64,000 nt of DNA, from positions 1,834,001-1,898,000 of the forward strand of contig NZ_CP127389.1 of NCBI RefSeq assembly GCF_030271835.1, read 5' to 3'. The DNA comes from Proteus appendicitidis (GTDB taxonomy: Bacteria > Pseudomonadota > Gammaproteobacteria > Enterobacterales > Enterobacteriaceae). Position numbers and translations under genes: made by a program. Position 1 is the stretch's first letter, and the number at the start of each line of letters is the position of its first letter. Of the stretch, positions 38,919 to 46,697 are shown one piece after another. Under the pieces are notes generated by a model. It worked only from the letters and a program-made list of their open reading frames with translations. It made no database searches and was not told the DNA's origin.

Positions 38919-40040
38919 TTATTCTTCGAAGTACCAATATCCTTGATTGATAAATTCGGTTAATTCGGCAACAAAGGCTGGGTTATTCAATGCTTCACCG
39001 AGTTCATCTGCGCCAACTTCTGTAAACTGGCACAATGCATCTGCTCCCTTCGTTTCTTTGGTGGTCCAATTTTCTGTATTCACAAAGAAACTCTCTGCGA
39101 TGCGCAGGACGCGTAGCCCACTTAGTCGGATCAGTTTTTCACCATCATTCAGTGCATTCAGTACTTCTTCTGGTTGATAAGGTGGTTCTGAAGGCGCAAT
39201 ATCTAGCTCATGACGCGGTGTAGTTGCAAAGCGACCTAACCACTGTTCAAAATCACCGGGCTTGTTGATCATCTCAATCATCATAGCGCGCAGACGTTCA
39301 ACTTCATGAGGTTCCATTCTTCCTGCATTGTCGCGTACTGTTAGATTTGGATCGCCATAATTTATTCCACCCAGATCTTGTTCCAATGCATAATCTGCAA
39401 AGCTGCTCAGCAAATCACGTCCATTTGGCCCACGAAAGCCGACAGAATAATTCATAGTATCTTCAAAGGTGAAGCCATCGTGAGGGAATCCAGGGGGGAT
39501 ATATAAAATATCTCCCGGTGCCATTTCTACATCAATAATTGGTTCAAATGGATCAACATGCAGTAATGCGGGGTGAGGGCAGAACTGGCGCATTGGTAAG
39601 GCATCACCTACACGCCAGCGGCGACGTCCCATTCCTTGAATGATAAAAACATCATAGTTATCAATATGTGGGCCAACACCACCTCCCGGCACAGAATAGG
39701 AGATCATCAGGTCATCAAGACGCCATTCAGGTAATACTCGAAACGGTTTCACCAGTTCAGCTGCCGGCATATGCCAATGGTTGACAGCCTGAACTAATAG
39801 TGACCATCCTTCTTCACCTAATTCGCTGAAGTCTTCAAACGGACCATGACTTGCCTGCCATTTGTCGCCAGTAAGGCTGACAAGGCGGCTGTCAATTTCT
39901 GGCTCCATTGCCAGACCTGCCAGTTCATCTGGTGTGATAGGATCGACAAAATTAGGAAATGCATTTTTCAGTACAACAGGTTTTTTTTGCCAGTATTTTT
40001 CTAAAAATTCAGGCCAGTTAAGATTCAGTTTATTAACCAT
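38919..40040 (-). CDS. roxA: Ribosomal protein uL16 arginine hydroxylase
   Basis: 373 residues, the usual RoxA/YcfD length. A JmjC-type Fe(II)/2-oxoglutarate oxygenase with metal ligands H125, D127 (PHIDNYD) and H187 (PPGFPHDGF), followed by a dimerisation and winged-helix C-terminal part. It hydroxylates an arginine of 50S protein L16 using oxygen. It is transcribed alone. Confidence 0.96.
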   Translation of the reverse strand: MVNKLNLNWPEFLEKYWQKKPVVLKNAFPNFVDPITPDELAGLAMEPEIDSRLVSLTGDKWQASHGPFEDFSELGEEGWSLLVQAVNHWHMPAAELVKPFRVLPEWRLDDLMISYSVPGGGVGPHIDNYDVFIIQGMGRRRWRVGDALPMRQFCPHPALLHVDPFEPIIDVEMAPGDILYIPPGFPHDGFTFEDTMNYSVGFRGPNGRDLLSSFADYALEQDLGGINYGDPNLTVRDNAGRMEPHEVERLRAMMIEMINKPGDFEQWLGRFATTPRHELDIAPSEPPYQPEEVLNALNDGEKLIRLSGLRVLRIAESFFVNTENWTTKETKGADALCQFTEVGADELGEALNNPAFVAELTEFINQGYWYFEE

Positions 40041-40250
40041 GTGACCACATCTGTATCAATGAATAAGTGGGTAATTATAGAAGTAATACACAGTGATATT
40101 TTTGTTTGGCGTCAAATGGCAGTTAATAACACGGATGGGAATATCTGAATATGGAGGATCAAGGTGTTATAAAACTCTTTCTGAAATGGAGTTAATAATT
40201 TAGATACCACAAAGTCGTATAATATTTGACGCTATGTTACATAAGGGGGC

Positions 40251-40296
40251 TGAGCCATTCCAGCAAAATGAGATTGGAGTTTACCGGAATGGTTCA
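40251..40296. repeat. 17-bp imperfect inverted repeat (long hairpin)
   Basis: TGAGCCATTCCAGCAAA and TTTACCGGAATGGTTCA are inverse copies with three differences, two of which become G-U pairs in a minus-strand transcript. The 12-base loop lies at 40268-40279. It is 39 bases downstream of the three-gene operon. No T tract follows; the integron attC core motifs were looked for and are absent. Confidence 0.7.
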
Positions 40297-40334
40297 GGTT
40301 AGTCTTTATATAGAGTGAATTGTGTGGATTACTA

Positions 40335-40625
40335 TTACTTCTTATTTGTTTTTTGGGCAATCGCAGATTTAGCCTTTGCTATAATCTTGCTTAATTCATC
40401 AGCACCTTGACTTTCGCTAATTGCATGTAGTTTTGAGTAATCACATTCAGGTTCATTATTTAATTTAAACTGTTTACACAGCTCTAACCAAAATTTATTT
40501 TTACTCTGTTCAGAGATATTGGATTGGTTTATTTTTTGTTCTGCTTTTGAAATAATTTCTTTGTAGTTAGATATATTGGAAGATAAATCGTCAGCTACTT
40601 TTTTAGCATATTCTTGATATGTCAA
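40335..40625 (-). CDS. Unknown protein, paralogue of 41109-41378 product
   Basis: 96 residues starting at TTG 40625 with AAGGAT upstream; no better ATG exists. It is Lys/Ser-rich, all-helical in appearance, with no signal or membrane segment. It shares a pattern with the first gene of the operon: EYA-x-x-x-AKK near the start, then AE-x(4)-K/Q-S-N-I, SK-x-x-FW-x-EL, and at the end ESQGA-D/G-ELSKI-x-A-x-AK-x-x-I. The two differ at most other positions, so they are old paralogues. No family was recognised. Confidence 0.7.
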   Translation of the reverse strand: MTYQEYAKKVADDLSSNISNYKEIISKAEQKINQSNISEQSKNKFWLELCKQFKLNNEPECDYSKLHAISESQGADELSKIIAKAKSAIAQKTNKK

Positions 40626-40643
40626 TTATTATCCTTAACGAAG

Positions 40644-41105
40644 TTAACTTCGTTTCCATTGTTCATTAATATCTAATATGTTTGTATATATTGTGGTTGC
40701 TGTGAATTTTTCAGGGTGGTCAGCTATAGCTTCAGAAATTATAGTTCTGTACTCTAGCTTCATATCATTATTATCTAGGTATTTTTTCTTAACACAATAG
40801 CAAAGTCTATCTAGCCCATTTAAGTACATTTGTACAGCTTCACCGAACCTAAGATTGGCAGCAGTATATTCTTCAGATACTTCTTCAGTGTCAAATTTAC
40901 CGAGAGCAATTCCTGCTGAACTTAATTCCCTGCGTCTTTCAGCTATCTGAGCTTCTAAAGCAAGTAAAGAGTTTAAAGTGTTTATTTTATTTGACTCAAC
41001 TGCTTCTTTTATCTGACCTCTCACACTCCACAACATAAGTAGCGCAATTACGGCTGATATAATGTACGTAATTAAACTTAACAAATTATAGAGATCTTGT
41101 TGCAT
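40644..41105 (-). CDS. Unknown single-pass membrane protein
   Basis: 153 residues: one membrane helix at about 7-25 (LLSLITYIISAVIALLMLW), then a cytoplasmic-looking helical region with coiled-coil character (QIKEAVESNKINTLNSLLALEAQIAERRREL in two heptad blocks). The gene begins three bases after the stop of the upstream paralogue and ends 18 bases before the next, so the three are co-translated. No family was recognised; the shape resembles DUF-type membrane partners found in phage or defence clusters, which is only an impression. Confidence 0.7.
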   Translation of the reverse strand: MQQDLYNLLSLITYIISAVIALLMLWSVRGQIKEAVESNKINTLNSLLALEAQIAERRRELSSAGIALGKFDTEEVSEEYTAANLRFGEAVQMYLNGLDRLCYCVKKKYLDNNDMKLEYRTIISEAIADHPEKFTATTIYTNILDINEQWKRS

Positions 41106-41108
41106 ATT

Positions 41109-41378
41109 TTAGCTTGCCTTTTTAGTGATAATTGCTTTAGCCATAGCCACTATTTTACTCAATTCACCAGCGCCTTGGCTTTCCATACCTAAAGATAAAT
41201 GCATTCCGAATAAATCAGTCAGTTCTGAATATAATTCAATCCAGAATTGTTTTTTGCTATCTTCATTAATATTTGACTTTTCTAAAACACGTTCTGCTTC
41301 TTCGATTAACTCAACTGAAGAGTATGGTGTTTCTTTTATTTTTTTAGCTGTTATGGCAGCGTATTCTTTAGGTGTCAT
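41109..41378 (-). CDS. Unknown protein, first gene of three-gene operon
   Basis: 89 residues with AAGGAAATGAA-type ribosome site before ATG 41378. It is soluble, helical and acidic-basic mixed, with the motif ESQGAGELSKIVAMAKAIITKK at the end (given in two parts: ESQGAGELSKI and VAMAKAII). It is the paralogue of the third gene and probably forms a helical hairpin. No family was recognised and no catalytic motif is visible. Confidence 0.7.
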   Translation of the reverse strand: MTPKEYAAITAKKIKETPYSSVELIEEAERVLEKSNINEDSKKQFWIELYSELTDLFGMHLSLGMESQGAGELSKIVAMAKAIITKKAS

Positions 41379-41626
41379 TTCATTTCCTTTTTATTCTTTA
41401 CAAAACCCCATGCTGTACTACAAAGGTAGTCTCAGGGAAATATCAAGATCTCAGCACAAATGGCTAAAAAACAACCGCTTCAATTAATCATTTGCAACAA
41501 AAACCTTATCTAAATATAACATATTCTTATGTGTTTGGCAGTCTTAGGCATTGTTTTTCTAATTTTTGAATATAAATAGTAAGTAAAACTATATAATAAG
41601 AAGGAAAAGTGGTTTGGAGGAGATTT

Positions 41627-41957
41627 ATGGCAACACTCAATATAAAAGCAACTTTTTAGTGCGATATCGAAATGTTGTGGAAAGTGATTACCTCGACAGA
41701 AAATTATTAATGGCGTAGTGATTTACACAGTATTGAAGTGATAAACGATCATAAATTTATTGAACATACCAAAGATGGTTATACGCCCACATTTACGAAA
41801 ATAGCTAAAGTGCCATAATATCAACGATGGGAATTTGATATGGAAAATGAAAATATCAAATTAGATTTTATTAAAACCTTTAGTGAAGTCGTATCTGAAG
41901 AAAAGGCAAAAAGCCTATATTCAAGACTTAGAAAAAGCATTGGCAAATGAGCTTTAG
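41627..41957 (+). pseudogene. Dead SRPBCC (polyketide cyclase-like) gene
   Basis: A strong ribosome site GGAGGAG (41616-41622) precedes ATG 41627. The frame reads MATLNIKATF-stop-CDIEMLWKVITSTENY-stop-WRSDLHSIEVINDHKFIEHT and later YQRWEFDMENENIK, the start and middle of a START/SRPBCC-type protein of the kind that binds hydrophobic ligands. Three in-frame stops interrupt it, an internal segment is lost, and the C-terminus (VKSYLKKRQKAYIQDLEKAL) is found in another frame. The gene is inactive and looks recently decayed. Confidence 0.85.
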
Positions 41958-42254
41958 TTAAAAATAACCAACATAATCAACTTGCCAAAAATAGAGATTT
42001 CAATGCCTACCCGTATTTAGATACCAAGATTCGCATAATGTATATTATGTTAAATTGAATCTAAAGAACAATAATACAGTGCCTTCCTCCTATAAATGTA
42101 AATCTTGAACTGATGGTTCTTTTCGCCCCATCTACTCAAGCTATTTCAATATACTCAATGGAAGAATTTTACTTCTGCTATTTTTGATATATGACTATGG
42201 AAAATACTTTTGGGTTGATTTAATACTAAGACCGATATAAGCTTAATTTTACAA
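41958..42254. other. Non-coding stretch before the fluoride riboswitch
   Basis: About 300 bases with no supportable gene. It may be decayed coding sequence continuing the pseudogene's neighbourhood; no frame stays open. The promoter of the fluoride operon should lie in its last 60 bases (TATAAG at 42235-42240 is a weak -10 candidate). Confidence 0.5.
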
Positions 42255-42318
42255 GGTGATGGTGTTCCACCTTTCCCAACCGCTGGTTATTCTCACAATA
42301 CCAGATGATGACGCCTGA
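42255..42318 (+). promoter_or_regulatory. Fluoride riboswitch (crcB RNA)
   Basis: GGTGATGGTGTTCCACC, then CCCAACCGCTGG, then CCAGATGATGACGCCTGA reproduce the conserved core of the crcB motif: GG-N-GAUGG-N2-UUCC-N-CC, AACCGC and UGAUGA-N-GCCU. The stem CTGGT/ACCAG and the pairing of GGUGU with ACGCC are both possible, the latter with a wobble. It ends 32 bases before the pyrophosphatase ORF. These RNAs turn on the downstream genes when fluoride binds. Confidence 0.96.
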
Positions 42319-42350
42319 TATACAATTAATTTGTCCTCTTATAGGCATGT

Positions 42351-43328
42351 ATGTCAGGTATCGCTATGAAAAAAACGACTAAATCAAATCTCGATCATAA
42401 ACAATTTCCCCTTCAAAAAGAAGACTCAATCTATGTTTTGGGTCACCAAAATCCTGATAGTGATGCTATCTGTAGCACACTCGTTGTGGCTGATTGGCTT
42501 AATTATACTGGTAGATCTGCAACCTCTTGGCGTTTGGGCGATATCACCCCAGAAACCCGTTATATCCTTAGCGTAGCTGGTGTTCCTCAGCCCAATTTAC
42601 TCACGACGGACTTAACCGATAAAGTTGTATGGTTAGTCGATTTTACCGATGCTGAGCAAGGTCCGCCTTCCCTAATGAATAGCAATATCATCGGGATCAT
42701 TGATCACCATCGTATTGGAACCATCATCACCCGAAACCCTCCTGATGTTTGGATCAGAGCCGTAGGATGCAGCGGAACTGTTCTGCTTTCTATTCTGATG
42801 CACGAAGTGCCAATGCCACTTACCGCCTCTCAGGCTATTTTGCTAATGGGGGCTATACTTAGTGATACCGTTGCATTAACGGGTCCTACCACAACGACAC
42901 AAGATCATCATGCTGTGGCGATATTACGGGATATTGCGGGTGTTGATTATGACCAATTCGTAAACGAGCTTCTCCGTGCCAAAACGGATATCGCTGGGCA
43001 ACCCATTTCAGTATTGCTCAATCGTGATGCTAAAAATTACTGTATCCATGATATGCCCCTTTTGCTCTCACAAATTGAGGTGAGCAATATGGATGATATT
43101 ACCCCTTTACTGCCGGCATTGTTGCAGGAAATGGTACAGATTCATAACCATCGTTCATTAAAAATGGTCGTATTAATAGTGACAGATATTACTCAACGGA
43201 ACTCTGTTTTGTATTTTTCCGAAAGTAGCCTGATTGGTTCTAGCCAAGTTTCATTACCCGGCATGATAAGCCGGAAAAAAGAGATACTTCCTTGGCTGAC
43301 CGAACGACTTGCTTCTTATAAGGGATGA
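42351..43328 (+). CDS. ppaC: Manganese-dependent inorganic pyrophosphatase (family II)
   Basis: 325 residues (ATG 42351; ATG 42366 is an alternative). DHH-family metal ligands: GHQNPDSDA (H32, D36, D38), D97, DHH (118-120) and D172; the C-terminal DHHA2 domain has the active-site SRKKE motif. It hydrolyses pyrophosphate with Mn2+ or Co2+. The usual enterobacterial enzyme (Ppa) is Mg-dependent and fluoride sensitive. Its place under a fluoride riboswitch and beside an enolase gene indicates a role in fluoride tolerance. Confidence 0.95.
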   Translation: MSGIAMKKTTKSNLDHKQFPLQKEDSIYVLGHQNPDSDAICSTLVVADWLNYTGRSATSWRLGDITPETRYILSVAGVPQPNLLTTDLTDKVVWLVDFTDAEQGPPSLMNSNIIGIIDHHRIGTIITRNPPDVWIRAVGCSGTVLLSILMHEVPMPLTASQAILLMGAILSDTVALTGPTTTTQDHHAVAILRDIAGVDYDQFVNELLRAKTDIAGQPISVLLNRDAKNYCIHDMPLLLSQIEVSNMDDITPLLPALLQEMVQIHNHRSLKMVVLIVTDITQRNSVLYFSESSLIGSSQVSLPGMISRKKEILPWLTERLASYKG

Positions 43329-43331
43329 TAT

Positions 43332-43385
43332 ATGAAAATTTATCGATACGCCTATTTATTAACCATTTTTCTGTTGATGTCCTGA
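43332..43385 (+). CDS. Possible 17-residue hydrophobic peptide
   Basis: AAGGGATGATAT precedes ATG 43332, which encodes MKIYRYAYLLTIFLLMS and then TGA. It looks like a lipoprotein signal peptide cut at the lipobox (LLMS-stop where Cys would be). It may be a remnant of a third gene of the fluoride operon, a leader, or chance. Confidence 0.3.
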   Translation: MKIYRYAYLLTIFLLMS

Positions 43386-43423
43386 TTAAACATCTTCCAA
43401 ATCTATAGAATAAGGTCGAACTT

Positions 43424-44710
43424 ATGAGCTTTGAAATTAAAAATATTATCGCAAGAGAAATTCTTGATTCACGAGGTAACCCAACCGTAGAAGTCGAAGT
43501 AACCTCTGCAGAGGGATGCATGGCTCGGGCATCGGTTCCTTCTGGTGCAAGTACAGGTTCTCGCGAAGCTATCGAACGCCGTGATGGTGATAAAAAACGT
43601 TTTGGTGGCAAAGGTGTGTTAGATGCAATCCACAGCATCAATACTGAAATTAATGATGCCCTAAAAGGCTATGATGTTCGCCATCAAAAAGATATTGATA
43701 ACTGTTTGATCGCCCTTGATGGTACAGAAAATAAAAGTCGATTGGGTGCAAATGCCCTTCTTGGTGTTTCTTTGGCGGTATCTCGTTTGGCAGCGCAACT
43801 CTCTGATATGCCACTCTATCGCTACTTAGGGGGGATTAGCGCTAATTTGCTCCCTGTTCCTTGTATGAATATCATCAATGGCGGTGTTCATGCTCGTTGG
43901 CAAGGTGCTGATTTTCAAGAATTTATGATAGCCCCTTGGGGGACTTCCTCTGTGCGCGAAGCAATTCGTTGGGGCAGTGAAGTATATCAAGCTTTGCGTC
44001 AAGTTCTATTGGAAAAAGGGCTATCTACGGGAGTTGGTGATGAAGGTGGGTTTGCCCCTGCCGTTTCTTCAAATCGCCAGCCACTTGAGCTTATTGTAGA
44101 AGCGATCACTAAAGCGGGATATCGTCCAGGTGAAGATATTGTTATTTGTATGGACCCTGCCTCTAGCGAGTTCTATGCAGATGGTAAATATACTCTGCGT
44201 ACTGAAAATACGCAGCTCAATGCTGAAGAAATGACTCAGTACTACGCACGATTAGTGAACGATTTTCCGATAATGTTGATTGAAGATGGCTTAGCCGAAG
44301 ATGATTGGGCTGGTTGGAAAATCTTACATGCAGCACTTGGTGGTAAATTAGAGCTAGTTGGCGATGATCTTTTTGTGACTAACGTGAAGTATATCCAGCG
44401 AGGCATCGATGAAAACCTTGCCAATGCTGCACTGATCAAACTGAATCAAATTGGTACCCTTAGTGAGACTATTGAAGCCGTTCAGTTATGTAAAGATAAC
44501 AATTGGGGAACCTTTATTTCCCACCGTAGTGGGGAAACTGTCGATAGTTTTATTGCCGATATGACTGTGGGGCTACGTGCTGGTCATCTGAAAACTGGCG
44601 CTCCTAGCCGTGGAGAACGTGTTGAGAAATATAATCAATTGATGCGCATTGAAGATGAATTAGGTGATGCTGCTGTATTTGCAGGTAAATCTGCGTTCAA
44701 AATACGCTGA
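43424..44710 (+). CDS. eno: Second enolase in the fluoride operon
   Basis: 428 residues, full length. It interconverts 2-phosphoglycerate and phosphoenolpyruvate. All catalytic motifs are intact: [24 protein letters not shown], the metal ligands in [20 protein letters not shown] and GDDLFVTN, the catalytic Lys in ALIKLNQIG, and SHRSGET. The housekeeping enolase normally lies next to pyrG, which is not here, so this is a paralogue. Fluoride inhibits enolase, and the riboswitch upstream explains an inducible spare copy. A terminator follows. Confidence 0.95.
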   Translation: MSFEIKNIIAREILDSRGNPTVEVEVTSAEGCMARASVPSGASTGSREAIERRDGDKKRFGGKGVLDAIHSINTEINDALKGYDVRHQKDIDNCLIALDGTENKSRLGANALLGVSLAVSRLAAQLSDMPLYRYLGGISANLLPVPCMNIINGGVHARWQGADFQEFMIAPWGTSSVREAIRWGSEVYQALRQVLLEKGLSTGVGDEGGFAPAVSSNRQPLELIVEAITKAGYRPGEDIVICMDPASSEFYADGKYTLRTENTQLNAEEMTQYYARLVNDFPIMLIEDGLAEDDWAGWKILHAALGGKLELVGDDLFVTNVKYIQRGIDENLANAALIKLNQIGTLSETIEAVQLCKDNNWGTFISHRSGETVDSFIADMTVGLRAGHLKTGAPSRGERVEKYNQLMRIEDELGDAAVFAGKSAFKIR

Positions 44711-44758
44711 TTAAGGTTATTGATATTGTTCATCGTATGATGCAATGAAATAGAGAGT

Positions 44759-44794
44759 AAAACTCGTTATTTTTATAAAAAATAACGAGTTTTT
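44759..44794. terminator. Bidirectional terminator, enolase / efflux gene
   Basis: AAAACTCGTTATTTT and AAAATAACGAGTTTT pair around a short loop with A and T tracts on each side. It ends both the rightward enolase and the leftward efflux gene. Confidence 0.93.
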
Positions 44795-44807
44795 AATTTA
44801 CGGTTTG

Positions 44808-46040
44808 TTATGTATTACTATCAATCGATATTTGGGTCTTTCTCATTTTAAATAAAGAAACACCTAAAAATATCATGGCGAATATACCACATAACAAGAA
44901 TGCAAAAGGTAATTGATATGTAATGGATGAAATTAAGCTAATTAAATAGCCGACAATGGCTGAAATAAAATATTGGATCATCCCCATTAATGATGAAGCA
45001 ACACCGGATTGTGATTTAACACTTGCCATAGTTAATGCCGTTAAATTACCAAAAATTAAACCTAACGACCCTACACCAATAGCTAATAATGTACCAAATG
45101 TGAATAGAGAAACTGGTCCAAAACTCATCATAATTAATAGTGTTGCACCGATAGCAGTATGAATAAGTATCCCTAAAATAATGACAACCTTAGATGATAG
45201 ATATTTCTTTTGTAATAAAAAATCAACCTGCCCACCGATAATTAAAGCAACAGCATTAGCTGCAAAAATATAACTAAATTCTGTCGGTGTTAATCCATAA
45301 TATGTCGTAAAAATAAAGGAAGAGCCACTGATATACACAAATAGTGAGGCTAAAATAACACCACCTGAGAGCATATATCCCATATAGGTAATATTGCGAA
45401 TTTGATTGATATAAGCCTTAACACTATTTTTAATGCTTAAAGGTGAACGTTTGTCTATGGGCAATGTATCGGGGATTGAGCGATAACTCCATATAAAAAG
45501 AATACTCCCTAATAGCGTCATAAAACCAAATATGCTTCTCCACCCAATATGCCCTAATAAAAAACCGCCAATAATAGGTGCTAAAATGGGGGCTATCATC
45601 ATGATTTGCATTAATAATGAGAATATTTTTGATGATTCTTTTAATGAACAAGCATCATCAACAATAGCTCTTGGTGTGACCAAACCCGCTGCTGCCCCTA
45701 CTGCTTGGATTAACCTTGCGATTAATAACCATTCGAGGCTTTGTGAAATAGTGGCAATAAATGAACCTAAAATAAAAATACCGATCCCGACGAGTAATGG
45801 CGTTCTTCTGCCATATCTATCTAATAAAGGACCATATATACCCTGCCCAATCGCTAATCCAATTAAGAAGAAAGAAAGTGTTAGCTGAATATCGCTTGAA
45901 GTAACATTTAAATCATTAGCGATAGTCGGCATTGCAGGTAAATAAAGATCGATGGCCATTGCATCTAAAGCAGTTATTAAAGCGAGCAATACCACTAATA
46001 ATGCGCTAAACGTGTTTGAATTATTATTTGAAGCTAACAT
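44808..46040 (-). CDS. Bcr/CflA-family drug efflux transporter
   Basis: 410 residues from ATG 46040 with GGAGAG upstream; an in-frame TTG at 46052 is less likely. Twelve-helix MFS protein with the motif GPLLDRYGRRTPLL and the Bcr/CflA pattern RLIQAVGAAAGLVTPRAIVDD. The start overlaps the end of the TetR gene by 17 bases, so the two form one operon. The substrate is probably a small drug such as bicyclomycin or chloramphenicol, by family. Confidence 0.9.
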   Translation of the reverse strand: MLASNNNSNTFSALLVVLLALITALDAMAIDLYLPAMPTIANDLNVTSSDIQLTLSFFLIGLAIGQGIYGPLLDRYGRRTPLLVGIGIFILGSFIATISQSLEWLLIARLIQAVGAAAGLVTPRAIVDDACSLKESSKIFSLLMQIMMIAPILAPIIGGFLLGHIGWRSIFGFMTLLGSILFIWSYRSIPDTLPIDKRSPLSIKNSVKAYINQIRNITYMGYMLSGGVILASLFVYISGSSFIFTTYYGLTPTEFSYIFAANAVALIIGGQVDFLLQKKYLSSKVVIILGILIHTAIGATLLIMMSFGPVSLFTFGTLLAIGVGSLGLIFGNLTALTMASVKSQSGVASSLMGMIQYFISAIVGYLISLISSITYQLPFAFLLCGIFAMIFLGVSLFKMRKTQISIDSNT

Positions 46041-46614
46041 TATTCTCTCCAATTAAATGCTTTAAAAGTGTCATTAAAGCATCCAACCTTAGTTTGGTAA
46101 GTTCTTTATTTGTATATACTAATTTAATTTGAATACTATCAATAATTGAAATATAGACCTCGGTATAGAAATCAGTATCAAATTTTAATGCTGTATATGT
46201 CGTTATTGTATTTTTAAATTCAGAGGTTAATCGTTGGATATAGGCGCTATGTAATTCATTAATCTCATCAGCAAGATGCAAAGGCGATAAGTAACTGGTT
46301 TGTAAGAAAAATTTTAATATTGGTGTATTATCATACCGCTCAACTAAATTTTCACAGTAACTAAAACCAGGTGCATTACGATTAATCTGTGTGTCTGAAA
46401 AAGCATTTTGAACATTAATAAGTTCTTCATCCAGCGCACAACGATATGCATGCATAAATAGTGCATCTTTGCTCTTAAAATGGCTATATAACGATGATTT
46501 TTGTATGCCCGCTGCATGAGCTATTTTAGATATCGACGCCCCATTATATCCATATAGTGAAAACTCAAGCATTGATGCTTGAGTGAGTTTTTCAAATGTT
46601 GTTTCTGTGCCCAT
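46024..46614 (-). CDS. TetR-family repressor
   Basis: 196 residues: N-terminal helix-turn-helix (YGYNGASISKIAHAAGIQKSSLYSHFKSKDAL) and a C-terminal ligand domain with no close match. It is the first gene of the pair with the efflux pump, and an operator-like palindrome sits 18 bases before its start, so it probably represses both genes until a ligand releases it. Confidence 0.9.
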   Translation of the reverse strand: MGTETTFEKLTQASMLEFSLYGYNGASISKIAHAAGIQKSSLYSHFKSKDALFMHAYRCALDEELINVQNAFSDTQINRNAPGFSYCENLVERYDNTPILKFFLQTSYLSPLHLADEINELHSAYIQRLTSEFKNTITTYTALKFDTDFYTEVYISIIDSIQIKLVYTNKELTKLRLDALMTLLKHLIGENNVSFK

Positions 46615-46631
46615 TATTTTTCCTTACCGTA

Positions 46632-46645
46632 CGACCGATCGGTCG
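46632..46645. promoter_or_regulatory. Probable TetR operator
   Basis: CGACCGATCGGTCG is a perfect 14-bp palindrome in otherwise AT-rich DNA, 18 bases before the TetR start codon. ACCG/CGGT half-sites are common in operators of AcrR-like TetR proteins. Confidence 0.75.
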
Positions 46646-46697
46646 GTTGTATGATAAGGAGGTAAATATATAGATGCAACTAAAAAATGAACAAAAA

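Noticed and set aside
40235..40310. Integron attC site at the long hairpin
   Set aside because: The required RYYYAAC and GTTRRRY ends are absent and no integrase gene is near.
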